From Candidatus Zhuqueibacterota bacterium (GTDB taxonomy: Bacteria > Zhuqueibacterota > Zhuqueibacteria > Oceanimicrobiales > Oceanimicrobiaceae): DNA of 64,000 bases. The notes beneath the pieces were generated by a model. The model made no database searches, had not been told where the DNA came from, and worked only from the letters and a program-made list of their open reading frames with translations. This document shows, one piece after another, positions 1 through 9,107 of the stretch. The position numbers were made by a program, and so were the translations under genes. The stretch is taken from NCBI GenBank assembly GCA_029261995.1, contig JAJDAF010000026.1:1-64000 (forward strand), read 5' to 3'. Positions within the stretch are counted from its first letter, which is position 1. Each line of letters opens with the position of its first letter.

Positions 1-29
1 CAATTTGTATTGAAACAATCATGAGTTCC

Positions 30-89
30 GCATTTTTTCGCCCTCACCCTTCCAGTTTTGAGTGAGAAGGGATTCGGGCGAAAAAATGC
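30..89. repeat. 14-bp perfect inverted repeat (long hairpin)
   Basis: Positions 30-43 (GCATTTTTTCGCCC) are perfectly repeated in inverse at 76-89, separated by 32 nt. A run of T or A lies inside each arm, so either strand would give a stable stem. It could be a bidirectional terminator of a gene lying to the left of the window or a small palindromic element. No gene is seen in 1-146. Confidence 0.6.
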
Positions 90-146
90 CACTAAAAATT
101 AAGAAATTTGAGTAGAATCAAAACTTTTTATCATAGGAGACTGACT

Positions 147-209
147 ATGAACAAGCGATTTGCCTACTTCTATTTTATGAAATTTAAGCCGGACAAAATC
201 CGGATTTGA
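147..209 (+). pseudogene. possible truncated YciI-like gene start
   Basis: A 20-codon reading frame starts with ATG 8 nt after a good AGGAG ribosome-binding site (about 135-139) and then stops. Its residues (FAYFYFMK followed by PDKIR) resemble the N-terminus of YciI/YCII-domain proteins, a family of about 90-100 residues. The stop lies just after a small hairpin (CCGGA-caaaa-TCCGG, 189-203). I read it as a remnant or a mutated copy. It may equally be a chance ORF. The rest of 210-429 contains an imperfect hairpin near 240-278 but no gene. Confidence 0.3.
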
Positions 210-429
210 CCGGCGACGGATTTACGGGAAGAAATACCCCGGAAAAGTGTAGACTCAGCGTAGCGAAGAGTCTTTCCGCTTGTTTCGCGTTTTCTCGTGT
301 CTGGCTAGGTGCAATTTTTCTAGTGAAGCATGATGCGACCTCTGCCGTAGTTAGATGTTTGCATGGCGCCGGCTGAAGATTGTCGAAGCCGCCAAGAGAT
401 TTCTTACCAGAAAGTCAAAGGACTTCTTT

Positions 430-1383
430 ATGCGAGATTTACGGACTCCCGTTTTAACCGCTGTTGTTTTTTTGGGCGCGCTGCTCTTCCTGCAGCGCTG
501 CCAGCACAATCCCGCTGACCCGGACCCGCAACGCGATCTGGTCAGGGCGGCTATCGATGAAACCAGCATCGACTCTCTAACGCTTTCGGTGCAGGCGCTT
601 TCCGGCGAAATAATAGTCATGGTTGAGGATAGCCTGCGGCGTATCGCCTCGCGGCACAAAGATCAGCCGGGCAACGACCTGGCCGCCGAATATATCAGCC
701 AGAAACTGAGAAAATTTGGCTTGCGGGTGCAGGATTCCCGTTTCAGTGCGACCGGCAGGAGTGTCTATGCCGTGCAGACGGGAGAACGTTTTCCGGAGCA
801 ATTCTACATTATCTGTGCGCACTTCGATTGCTACCCGCCCGGAGATCTGGCGCCCGGTGCGGATGACAACGCCAGCGGCACGGCGGCGGTTCTGGAAGCG
901 GCCCGACTGCTATCGAAATACGAGACGGACTTCTCGGTTATCTACGCGTTCTGGGATGAAGAAGAACAGGGCTTGCGCGGAAGCCGCGCTTTCGCGGCGC
1001 AGGCTCGCGACTCAGCAATGGCAATCATGGGGGTCGTCAATCTCGACATGATTGGCTGGGACAGCGACGACGACGGCACCGTTCTGCTCGACATGAATGA
1101 ATTACAGGATTCCGTCGAGCTTGTCGAGAGCGTGATGGCAGTGAATGATCGCTACCAGATTGGCCTGTCTCCGCAAACGATACAGAGCTTTGGCCGCTCT
1201 GACCACGCGTCATTTTGGAGCAACGGGTTCGGCGCCATCATGATTATCGAACACTCCGGCCACGACTGGAACAATAACTACCATACGCCAAATGACCGCC
1301 TTGAATTCTTGAATACAAACTTCTTCCACAAGACTGCAAGGCTGGCCATCGGCACGGTGGCTTCGCTCGTCATCCTGAACTAG
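430..1383 (+). CDS. M28-family zinc peptidase, exported
   Basis: Predicted secreted/periplasmic metallo-aminopeptidase of family M28. The di-zinc site of the family is visible in order: HFD (H and D ligand region), GADDNASG (bridging Asp), DEEEQGLRGS (catalytic Glu and ligand Glu), NLDMIG (Asp) and a final HTPNDR (His). The ATG at 430 was chosen because AAAGGA lies 7 nt upstream and the product then begins with a short basic segment and a hydrophobic stretch ending near a Cys (LFLQRC), so a signal peptide or poor lipobox. An in-frame ATG at 355 would add 25 residues before the hydrophobic segment and looks wrong. About 317 aa, a normal length for a single-domain M28 enzyme. Substrate unknown. 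It stands alone, convergent with the cytochrome peroxidase gene. Confidence 0.88.
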   Translation: MRDLRTPVLTAVVFLGALLFLQRCQHNPADPDPQRDLVRAAIDETSIDSLTLSVQALSGEIIVMVEDSLRRIASRHKDQPGNDLAAEYISQKLRKFGLRVQDSRFSATGRSVYAVQTGERFPEQFYIICAHFDCYPPGDLAPGADDNASGTAAVLEAARLLSKYETDFSVIYAFWDEEEQGLRGSRAFAAQARDSAMAIMGVVNLDMIGWDSDDDGTVLLDMNELQDSVELVESVMAVNDRYQIGLSPQTIQSFGRSDHASFWSNGFGAIMIIEHSGHDWNNNYHTPNDRLEFLNTNFFHKTARLAIGTVASLVILN

Positions 1384-1391
1384 GCCCTGAC

Positions 1392-2441
1392 TCAGGTCTC
1401 CGGCAGTTCCGGGACTTCGAATTCCGGCATGTCACAGGTCAGGCTTTTCATGAATTCGACCAGGTCGGTTTTTTCCTGCTCGGTGAGGTCCAGGGGTTTG
1501 ATGTCTGAACTCAGGTACGGGTTCGAAACGCCGCCCCGGTTGTAGAGTTCGACGACATCCATCAGAGTTTTCTCGCTGCCGTCGTGCATGTAGGGCGCGG
1601 TGTGTTCGATCTCGCGCAAAGTTGGCGTCTTGAAAGCGCCGCGGTCCTCATCCAGTTTGGTTTGGTCATACCGGCCAAGGTCAGGATCTTCCATGTCCAT
1701 GCCAACACCGATGTTGCGATAGCCTTCGTCCGTGAAGTTGAAGCCGACATGACATGTCATGCAGTTGGCCTTGTCTTCAAACACCACAAGGCCGCGTTTG
1801 GCCGATTCTGACAGCGCGGTCTCGTCCCCAGCCGTGAAGCGATCATAAGGCGAGTTGCCGGCCAGCACCGTTCGCTCAAAAGACGCTATCGCCTTGGCGA
1901 TGCCCTCCGAGTTGACTTCTGTTCCAAATGCTTTCATAAATGCGTTGCGGTAGCCCTCGATAGCGCCTAGTCGTGAGACGACATCCCCGAGCGTTGCGCC
2001 CATCTCGATCGGATTCTCGATCGGGCCTAGTGCCTGCGCCTCGAGGTCCGCGGCGCGGCCGTCCCAAAACTGCTCCTTGCTGAACAGGCGATTGACAATG
2101 GTGGGAGCGCTACGGCTGCCTTTCTGCCCTTTGATTCCGGTGGACACCGGATTGCCATCCGCAAATCCGAATTTAGGGTCATGGCAGGTTGCGCAGGAAA
2201 CGGAATTGTCGGCGGAGAGCCGGGTGTCAAAATAAAGCTGGCGTCCAAGCGCTACTTTTGCGGCGGTCAACGAATTGTCGTCCGGGATATACTGGGAATT
2301 CGCATCGAGACCGAGGGGAATGGTCAGCTCATATTCTGTCAGATCTTGAGTTTGCTTCTCGCATGCTTGCATCAGAAGTGTTGCCGCGAAAACGAAAAGC
2401 ACAGGAATAAGTAAACTTGTCAGGCGGGGTTGCATGCTCAT
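1392..2441 (-). CDS. di-haem cytochrome c peroxidase family lipoprotein
   Basis: Periplasmic c-type haem protein of the CcpA/MauG family, which reduces hydrogen peroxide with electrons from a small cytochrome or oxidises a partner protein. Two haem attachment motifs are present: SCATCHDPKFGFADG near residue 85 and CMTCHVGFNF near residue 228, the usual N- and C-terminal haem domains. The N-terminus is a signal peptide with lipobox-like LLMQAC, so it is probably membrane anchored. The 349-aa length fits the family. The C-terminal part contains the typical TLREIEHTAPYMHDGS segment (His/Met region near the C-terminal haem). A Shine-Dalgarno (GGAG) lies upstream on the minus strand. The gene is monocistronic and 8 bp from the convergent M28 gene. 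Confidence 0.92.
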   Translation of the reverse strand: MSMQPRLTSLLIPVLFVFAATLLMQACEKQTQDLTEYELTIPLGLDANSQYIPDDNSLTAAKVALGRQLYFDTRLSADNSVSCATCHDPKFGFADGNPVSTGIKGQKGSRSAPTIVNRLFSKEQFWDGRAADLEAQALGPIENPIEMGATLGDVVSRLGAIEGYRNAFMKAFGTEVNSEGIAKAIASFERTVLAGNSPYDRFTAGDETALSESAKRGLVVFEDKANCMTCHVGFNFTDEGYRNIGVGMDMEDPDLGRYDQTKLDEDRGAFKTPTLREIEHTAPYMHDGSEKTLMDVVELYNRGGVSNPYLSSDIKPLDLTEQEKTDLVEFMKSLTCDMPEFEVPELPET

Positions 2442-2861
2442 CTCCTTTCAGGTGGTGTTCAGGGACTACCAGAGTTGGCATCACTGAGACGTGATTCAAG
2501 AAAACGTTGACAAACCACAGCTTGCAGCAGAACGGGGCTCACAGCAAAGCTTCGCCGTTCGTGAAAAGACAGCAATAGTCTGAAAAATGAAACCTGAGAA
2601 ACAGACCCGTAGAGATGCCGATAGGAATTGATTTCCGGACTCGGATGATATTGCTATCTTTATTTCTCAAAAATAATGAGGCTTCGTGAAAAAAGCAAGA
2701 CCAGAATGTCTTTCGAACAAACGAGACCGGGTCAATGCCCCCAGTCGCGTGAGAGAACCGGTGCAATTCGAATGCCACCCGGACGGCAGCAATCAAAGAA
2801 ATCACATTGCGGCCCGAGGTCAGCCCATTCGCCGACTCATTCATCTCAGCCGTGAAATTCG
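2442..2861. other. intergenic region, no supported gene
   Basis: Divergent spacer between the cytochrome peroxidase and the M1 peptidase. A 109-codon minus-strand frame exists at 2539-2868 but has no ribosome-binding site, no recognisable composition and is not supported. Apart from the promoter at its right end nothing else was seen. Confidence 0.5.
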
Positions 2862-2890
2862 TTGACAAGCCCGCCGGCGTTCGTTACATT
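2862..2890 (+). promoter_or_regulatory. sigma70-type promoter for the M1 peptidase
   Basis: TTGACA at 2862-2867, a 17-nt spacer, then TACATT at 2885-2890. This gives a transcription start near 2897 and a leader of about 70 nt before the ATG at 2969. A perfect -35 with optimal spacing makes it one of the clearer promoters in the window. Confidence 0.6.
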
Positions 2891-2968
2891 CTCCCATATT
2901 TTCTTCTCCCATGTCTTGGTTTGCCCGACACCGCGTGTATCTTATTTTCAATTCAAACAGGAGATTAA

Positions 2969-5350
2969 ATGATGAATCTTCCCGGTAAACTGGCCAGGTT
3001 GGCCAAAATGTTCGTCAATGGCCAGCTTCGACTTGGCCACAAACACCCGTTCATGGTCGGCTGGACGTTAGCTCTTGCCATGCTTCTGCCTCAAGCGACT
3101 CTGGCAGGGTCGGATACAGACGGCCCGTACGAAACGCTTTATCAAGCGCTCACCCATCTGACTCCGGACGGACAGGAGGTGGCAACGGTTCAGAATTTCT
3201 CTTTTCAGCGCGATGTCGCGACGTTCTACCTGGACGAGGGACAGTTGGCTTTTCTTAGGCCCATCGATGGACAAACGATCGGGGCGGTTTTTTACGGCCG
3301 CGGGCGAATTGAGGCCACACCGCCTACCGAAGTCGAACAGGAACAGCTGGACCGCTTTTTCGAAGACCGGAAGTTTGATGAGAAGTTCAAGTTCCTGTTT
3401 GTCCTGTTCTCCGACACGACAGAGACGGAATTGCGGCGCCGGCTTTCGTTTGAGCCCGCCGGCCTGGACGGTGCAGTGAGTGGACATATCGACAATGCCA
3501 TCGACTACCTAAGCGATGATGAAGGCGACTACTTCGACACTTCCATCCTCAAAATGATTTTTGACAAGAAACAGAATGGCCTGTTTTACGCGCACTTCAG
3601 CAGCGCGAAACGCAAGCCCATGTTTTTTCGGATCAACCCCTATGCGGTAGAGGAAATCAGCATCATGCGCCGGGCCAAAACCGCGCACTTTGACAAATAC
3701 AAAGAAACCATCTGTCAGTTCCACGCCGCGGACGACTATGCCAGCGGCATGGATCTCGCAAGTGAAAGCAAAGCCTTGCTCAAGATCAACAGCTACGAGA
3801 TCGAATCCACCCTCACCAAAGGCGGCCTATCCGGAAACCTGGCGTTTGCCGCAACAACGCTGATGCAGTTTGAATCGCTGGCCGACGGCCAGAACTGGAT
3901 TCACTTCTCATTGTTCTCTGACATGGAAGTCGATTCAGCGCGTTGGCAGACCGGCGAATCAGCGACCGTCTTCAAGAAAAAGGACAACCCGGAGCTTTGG
4001 GTCAAGTGCGACCCGCCGATGCAGGCGCACGACACTCGAGGGTTGGTGCTTAGCTATCACGGTGATATCGTTGATCGCAGCGGCACCGGTGGTGTTTACA
4101 TCAAGAACTCCACTGGCTGGTATCCGCGCTACGGCGGCCGCGAACACAAGGCCTCGTTTGACCTGACCTTTCACGTGCCGAAGCAGTACAAACTGGTGAG
4201 TGTGGGCGAGCGCCTCTCTGACGAAAAGCACGGCGGCATCCGGACCAGCAGATGGCAAACATCCACGCCTATTCGGCAGGCGTCTTTCAATTTTGGCATT
4301 TACAAAGAACACAAAGTTGACGACGACCGCGTCCCGCCCATCACGGTTTTGATGGCGAAAGGCGGCCACACCGGAGACGACAAACTGAAGGATGTTGCCG
4401 GCGACATGGCGAACAGCATGGCCTTTTTCGAGCATGTCTATGGCAGCGTGCCGGTTGACAATTTGTACGCCACCGAAACACCTTACGGGCATGGTCTAGC
4501 CTTTGCCGGTATGCTGCACATGTGGGCCGGCACGTTTAGAAGTACCAACCGTGAGGGATACAGCGAAATCTTCCGAGCCCATGAGGTGGCGCATCAGTGG
4601 TGGGGAATCGAAGTGGATTTCAAAACCTACCACGACCAGTGGCTGAGCGAGGGGTTGTCCGATTTCTCCGGCTTGTGGTACATGCAAACCATTCTCGAAG
4701 ACCAGAAGAAGTACTTCAATGTGCTCAAAGATTGGCGTGACCAGATTTTCGAGAACCGCAAATACATCATCGGCAGCGGCAAGGAAGCGGGACCCATTTG
4801 GCTCGGCTACCGCACAAACACGAGCCAGACCGGCGGCGATTACGGCTTGATTGTCTATCGCAAAGGCGCCTGGGTGTTTCACATGCTGCGCATGATGCTG
4901 CTTGATTTGAAGACCATGAACGAAGATCGCTTCACAAATATGATGCGTGATTTCTACCAGACCTATCGTGGCGGCAAAGTCTCGACCGCTGATTTCCAGA
5001 AAACGGTTGAGAAGCACATGGGCGGTGACATGGACTGGTTTTTCAAACAATGGATCTACGGCATCAGCATCCCGAGTTACAAATTCTCCTACAATGCAGA
5101 GAGGGCTGCCGACGGCAGGATTCTGGTCAAATGCCGCGTCGAGCAATCCGAGACACCGGACGACTTTCAGATGCTGGTACCGTTGCGCGTTGAATTCAAA
5201 GGAGGGCAGTTCGCCAATCTCCGGCGCATGGTGAAAGGGCCGCTGACTGAGTTCGAATTGCCGCCTTTGCCCATGAAGCCGAAAAAAATTGAGTTTAATT
5301 ATTTGGATGCGGTTTTGTGTAAGTCAAAGGATGTGTCCTGGAAAAACTGA
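2969..5350 (+). CDS. M1-family metallopeptidase (gluzincin), exported
   Basis: Large zinc aminopeptidase-like protein (793 aa). The zinc/catalytic motif HEVAHQWWG is followed about 20 residues later by LSEGLSDF, which supplies the third ligand Glu; together they form the HExxHx18E signature of M1. A basic N-terminal stretch precedes a hydrophobic signal segment ending near LAGS (about residues 30-47), so export to the periplasm is likely. The first 350 residues have the all-beta, divergent N-terminal look of uncharacterised M1 members. The exopeptidase GxMEN motif is not obvious; a HGLAFAG segment stands in its place. Start ATG at 2969 follows AGGAG by 6-7 nt. Likely role is periplasmic peptide degradation. 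It is transcribed alone from the promoter at 2862. Confidence 0.9.
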   Translation: MMNLPGKLARLAKMFVNGQLRLGHKHPFMVGWTLALAMLLPQATLAGSDTDGPYETLYQALTHLTPDGQEVATVQNFSFQRDVATFYLDEGQLAFLRPIDGQTIGAVFYGRGRIEATPPTEVEQEQLDRFFEDRKFDEKFKFLFVLFSDTTETELRRRLSFEPAGLDGAVSGHIDNAIDYLSDDEGDYFDTSILKMIFDKKQNGLFYAHFSSAKRKPMFFRINPYAVEEISIMRRAKTAHFDKYKETICQFHAADDYASGMDLASESKALLKINSYEIESTLTKGGLSGNLAFAATTLMQFESLADGQNWIHFSLFSDMEVDSARWQTGESATVFKKKDNPELWVKCDPPMQAHDTRGLVLSYHGDIVDRSGTGGVYIKNSTGWYPRYGGREHKASFDLTFHVPKQYKLVSVGERLSDEKHGGIRTSRWQTSTPIRQASFNFGIYKEHKVDDDRVPPITVLMAKGGHTGDDKLKDVAGDMANSMAFFEHVYGSVPVDNLYATETPYGHGLAFAGMLHMWAGTFRSTNREGYSEIFRAHEVAHQWWGIEVDFKTYHDQWLSEGLSDFSGLWYMQTILEDQKKYFNVLKDWRDQIFENRKYIIGSGKEAGPIWLGYRTNTSQTGGDYGLIVYRKGAWVFHMLRMMLLDLKTMNEDRFTNMMRDFYQTYRGGKVSTADFQKTVEKHMGGDMDWFFKQWIYGISIPSYKFSYNAERAADGRILVKCRVEQSETPDDFQMLVPLRVEFKGGQFANLRRMVKGPLTEFELPPLPMKPKKIEFNYLDAVLCKSKDVSWKN

Positions 5351-5504
5351 CACAGCTCAGATACTATCTTTTCAACGGCATGCGGACTTTTGCGTAGAAG
5401 ACGAAGCGGGAGGGGAGATTCCGGGCGGTGTCTGAACTGCCCGGAATACCTCCCGCGATTCACAAGAGCTTTGTCTGCGCGGAGACTCTAAACAACATCG
5501 GCGT

Positions 5505-5843
5505 TCAAGAATTCTGCCCGCCACCATACCTGCTCAGTCTAAGGAGCTTAATACGCCGGACCCGCGAGGTGGTGATATTGTTGGAAAACTGCAGTTGCTC
5601 GCCTAAAGCTGCAATCAAGTCATCGTCTGCGAGTTCCCCGCCTAGGCCACAACATTTGATGCCAACCCCGGCAGAGGGCTCGTCATTGTCTTGGTCAAAC
5701 CAGCCTCCCTTCACAGAGAACAGATTGTCTCCCAGACTACGCAAGTGATATTGCGAATTATTCGTTTCAATGGTGATGTGGTCGCCCGCCGAAACTTCCG
5801 ACTTGGTTATTCTATCGACTTTCTCAAACTGATGGCTTTTCAT
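5505..5843 (-). CDS. small hypothetical protein (112 aa)
   Basis: Not recognised. It begins with a good ribosome-binding site (AAAGGA 8 nt before the ATG) and has a soluble, beta-rich look: a segment with DHITIETNNSQYHLRSLGDN reads like a small beta-barrel or SH3-like fold. A CC pair and acidic turns follow. No signal peptide and no membrane segment. It lies alone between the M1 peptidase and the aldo/keto reductase gene. The plus-strand frames over it have no start signal. Confidence 0.55.
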   Translation of the reverse strand: MKSHQFEKVDRITKSEVSAGDHITIETNNSQYHLRSLGDNLFSVKGGWFDQDNDEPSAGVGIKCCGLGGELADDDLIAALGEQLQFSNNITTSRVRRIKLLRLSRYGGGQNS

Positions 5844-6033
5844 GATTCCGGTCCTTTTCTAGTGACACTTCACGGTGCTTTCAGCAATGTGTGTGCCACG
5901 TCGCGCCCGAATCTAGCCGTGCTCACGAGTTCTGGAGAATCACAATGGGAAACGCCGAATCACCAGAGACTTCGGTCATTTGGCCAACACCTGTCGGGTT
6001 CCGCCGCAGTAAATTAGCTTCTGGAATTGAAGA

Positions 6034-7488
6034 TTACGAAACCACAGCCTCCGCTTCCATCTCGACCAAATACTCGTCGCCGATCAGCTCGGCCCGCACC
6101 AGCGTATTCGCCGGCTGGATCTCTCGAAAACGCTCGCCGTGAACCCGAGCCACAGGCTCCCAATCCGCCACATTGCGAATGAAAATCCGAGTCCGGACAA
6201 CATCCGACAATTTCCCACCTAAGGACTGGATGGCGCCCTCAATCTTGTCGATGACGAAGTGCGTTTGCGCCGCAGGATCGGCTCCGCCAATGGCATGCTC
6301 GCCATGCGTGGCCGTCGTGCCTGAAACCATAATTCGCTCGCCATGGCGCACAGCGCGGCTGAAGCCGGCCAACTCTTCCCAGACAGTGCCAGACAGGACT
6401 TTGGTCCTGGCATCATGCCCAGGCCGGGCTTGATAAGGCAGCGGCATGGAATCAAGGTGGTGACTGAGATCGCCCGAGGCGGTCAGAAAGGGGGGTCGGC
6501 GATATTCGTCGCCGCAGTCGCCCGGAATAGGGCGCAGTTTTGATAGCGCATCTTCAATTTCGCTTCGGCTCTCGCTGTCGAGGGAGAATTCGAATAGGCG
6601 AAGATTGTCCTCGATGTGCCGGCTTTTGCCAAGACGCGCTCCAACGATGATTCCGCCGACCGCCGGCTGATCGAGCATTGCGCGGCAGGCCACATTCGCC
6701 ATGGAAACATGATGCCGAAGGGCCACGTCGCTGAGAACGCCAAGCAGGTTTTGCAACGCCTGCCACCCTCCTGCCTCTCGGATGAAACGGCCGTATTTCA
6801 TCTGTGACCACGTTTCCAGGTTGTCCCAGTCGGGCTCAGGTTTGCCAAGCCAGCGCTCGGTCAGAAAGCCACCTGCCACGGTGCCAAAAGCAAGGACTTT
6901 CACGCCGTGCTGCCGGCACAAATCCGTCATGGCGTGGCGGGCGCGCGGGTCGAGCAGGGAAAAGCAGATCTGATTGGAAACCACCTCAATACCGGTGTTG
7001 AGAACGACACCCAAATGCGCCGCGTCGAAATTTGTCACGCCGAGATGGCTGATGAGTCCTTCGTTCTTGAGTTCCTGCAGCCAAAAAAGACAATCGAGGT
7101 AACCGGGATCGGCGTAGTTCCACGCATGGAATTGCAGCATGTCGATGCAGGTGGCCTGCATGCGGTCAAGTGACCGTTGGACTGCGGCGCGTACGACATC
7201 TCTTGTGGCTGGCCCGGGCGTAGGCACCCATTTGGTCAGCAGTTGCACGGCGTCAGAATCGTTTTGGTTTTGAAATGAGCCAGCGATTTCTTCCGCCGAT
7301 CCATAGTGGTCGGCCATGTCGAATGTGGTGAAACCGGCATCGTAATAAGGCTGCATTTCGGTGGCGGTTTTGCGGCGGTCCAAAGTCTGACCGTCGCGCT
7401 CCAAATCAGCGATTTGCCAGAGTCCGGTCACAATGCGTGAAATGCTGAAACCCGGGGCCAGTTCGCAGCGCTCGACGTTTGCTTGCAT
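6034..7488 (-). CDS. aldo/keto reductase fused to a RidA/YjgF domain
   Basis: Two-domain enzyme (484 aa). Residues 1 to about 320 form an aldo/keto reductase TIM barrel: N-terminal GLWQI, the FDMADHYGSAEEI segment (Asp and Tyr of the catalytic tetrad), the HAWNYADPGYLDCLFWLQEL region and a late VGARLGKSRHIEDNL NADPH-binding segment. The last roughly 125 residues are a RidA/YER057c/UK114-like domain with VSGTTATHG, AAQTHFVIDKIEGAIQSLGG and VRTRIFIRNVADWEPVARVHG, and the near C-terminal VRAELIGDEYLVEMEAEAVV. RidA enzymes hydrolyse reactive enamines/imines; AKRs reduce carbonyls. A combined detoxification or sequential reaction is inferred. The start follows AGGAG. It is 24 nt downstream of the TPR gene and probably in one transcript with it. 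Confidence 0.88.
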   Translation of the reverse strand: MQANVERCELAPGFSISRIVTGLWQIADLERDGQTLDRRKTATEMQPYYDAGFTTFDMADHYGSAEEIAGSFQNQNDSDAVQLLTKWVPTPGPATRDVVRAAVQRSLDRMQATCIDMLQFHAWNYADPGYLDCLFWLQELKNEGLISHLGVTNFDAAHLGVVLNTGIEVVSNQICFSLLDPRARHAMTDLCRQHGVKVLAFGTVAGGFLTERWLGKPEPDWDNLETWSQMKYGRFIREAGGWQALQNLLGVLSDVALRHHVSMANVACRAMLDQPAVGGIIVGARLGKSRHIEDNLRLFEFSLDSESRSEIEDALSKLRPIPGDCGDEYRRPPFLTASGDLSHHLDSMPLPYQARPGHDARTKVLSGTVWEELAGFSRAVRHGERIMVSGTTATHGEHAIGGADPAAQTHFVIDKIEGAIQSLGGKLSDVVRTRIFIRNVADWEPVARVHGERFREIQPANTLVRAELIGDEYLVEMEAEAVVS

Positions 7489-7512
7489 TCAGAGCTCACT
7501 CCTGTTTGAGAC

Positions 7513-9027
7513 TTACTGTCTTTTCAGCCGGCTCAGTTGTTCCGGGGCCTGCTGTACTCTGCGTTCATAGTACTCACGTTGTTTCAGTTTCTCGAACTCC
7601 GTCTCGACGGCGACCAGTGTTCTGCGGCTCTTGTCATAGCCCGGATCGACCTCAAGAGCAGCGCTCAGCTTATCCTGAGCCTTTGTGAGAAGCTCTTTCT
7701 TGGCCTCCGGCTCTCCTTCGTCCCGACCCAGTTTGTAGTACAGGTAGCCAAAGGTGTTGTGAATGGACGGGTCCTGCAGTCCAAGTTCGGCGGCAAGCTG
7801 CTCGGCTTTTTCGTAGTACTGGATCGCACTCTTGGGCCGGCGGGCGCCATATTCGAAAACGAGCGCCAGGTTGAAGTAAGTCTTGTACAGGGTCTTGTCG
7901 CCCGGGCGCTGATTTTCCTCATACCGCCGGATGATGTCCTGGAAGATCGCTGCAGCATCCTGGTGCCTGCCTTCGTTGCGCAGTACAACACCCCGTCTGC
8001 GTTCCGCTTCCTCGTCACTGTCCTGCGCGACAGCGGTCGTTTCAAGTTGAACCTGCGCGCTGTACCGGGTGATGGCTTCATTCACTTGCTGAGCAACCGG
8101 CGACGACTCTTTGCCGCGCTTCTGGGCCTCAATCAGATTTGCGAGCACCACCTCCGGGTCGGCAGCTTCTCCCCGTGAGGAACTCTCAATCCTGCTATGC
8201 AGTGTGGCAACGAGTTCGTGATTTGGTGGATGGAGTGGGGCCAGTATTTCCTGCAGAACTGGCAGCTTTTCAGCAGGCATGTTGAAAACCAGGGCGTAGC
8301 CCGCGGCGTACGCTCGTTCAACGAAATTGCCCCTCAACTCAACGTCGTCACTGAACTCCATGACATCACTGGCAAACCCGGAAAGAACATCGAGCATCTC
8401 GTCCATGGTTTCCCCAACCGGCTGTTGCATTCCCTGGTTTTCCTTGAGGGTTCGCTGATAGACGTCGGAGATGAGTCGCGCTCGCGCCCGCAGACTGTAA
8501 CGTTCGGGGACAGGCGGAATTGCGCTAAAATGGTCTCGCGCAATATCGAGCTTGTTGGCCTGTGCCGCAACAGTTCCGATGTGGTAGTGAATTTCGTGCT
8601 GACTGAGATTCAACATCTTGAGGCTGTAAATCGCGTCCGGCAGAGCCTCGCTGTTGGTTCGCACGGACACATCTATCCAATCCATAATATCGATGAAGGC
8701 GTTTGTAGAGACGACGTCAGCATTGTTGGCGTCGATTTTCCCAGCCTGGTTGACGTAAACCTTGGCTGCCTGATAATTGCCGCTTTCTACCAGATTCTTG
8801 GCGAGTGTCGTGTAGAACCTGATCGTCTCCCGGTTGCTCTGGTTTTCCAGAAATCTCAAGCCCAACTCGTAGCCAGTTCCCAGCAAACCGATGAAGGCAA
8901 CCACCAGTGGCACGGCGATCGAGATGCGTTTCACCATCGAAGTTTTTGGCTTTTGCGACAGCGTTGGTGACAGATGGTCCAATCGCTGGTTGATCTGGTC
9001 AAGCTGCCCGCGCAACTCTCTGTCCAT
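7513..9027 (-). CDS. membrane-anchored TPR protein
   Basis: A 504-residue protein with a cytoplasmic N-terminal tail (QLDQINQRLDHLSP, short coiled coil), a single transmembrane helix at about residues 33-55, and a long helical region of tetratricopeptide-like repeats. The clearest repeat is near residues 370-470 (YKTYFNLALVFEYGARRPKSAIQYYEKAEQL and following). No enzymatic domain is seen. TPRs usually mediate protein-protein contacts. The start is supported by GGAGG upstream. It precedes the AKR-RidA gene by 24 nt. Function unknown. Confidence 0.8.
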   Translation of the reverse strand: MDRELRGQLDQINQRLDHLSPTLSQKPKTSMVKRISIAVPLVVAFIGLLGTGYELGLRFLENQSNRETIRFYTTLAKNLVESGNYQAAKVYVNQAGKIDANNADVVSTNAFIDIMDWIDVSVRTNSEALPDAIYSLKMLNLSQHEIHYHIGTVAAQANKLDIARDHFSAIPPVPERYSLRARARLISDVYQRTLKENQGMQQPVGETMDEMLDVLSGFASDVMEFSDDVELRGNFVERAYAAGYALVFNMPAEKLPVLQEILAPLHPPNHELVATLHSRIESSSRGEAADPEVVLANLIEAQKRGKESSPVAQQVNEAITRYSAQVQLETTAVAQDSDEEAERRRGVVLRNEGRHQDAAAIFQDIIRRYEENQRPGDKTLYKTYFNLALVFEYGARRPKSAIQYYEKAEQLAAELGLQDPSIHNTFGYLYYKLGRDEGEPEAKKELLTKAQDKLSAALEVDPGYDKSRRTLVAVETEFEKLKQREYYERRVQQAPEQLSRLKRQ

Positions 9028-9107
9028 GGTAACCTCCTTGAAGTAAGCGAGAAATTACTGTCTTCAGACTGGCCTGCCTTTCCCTCAACGGCAGCCGAGA
9101 ATTAAAG

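Noticed and set aside
2539-2868. 109-codon minus-strand ORF in the peroxidase/M1 spacer
   Set aside because: No ribosome-binding site, no signal peptide or domain, and it overlaps the M1 promoter.
3068-4492. Long ORFs antisense to the M1 peptidase gene
   Set aside because: Antisense shadows caused by codon bias; no start signals or recognisable motifs.
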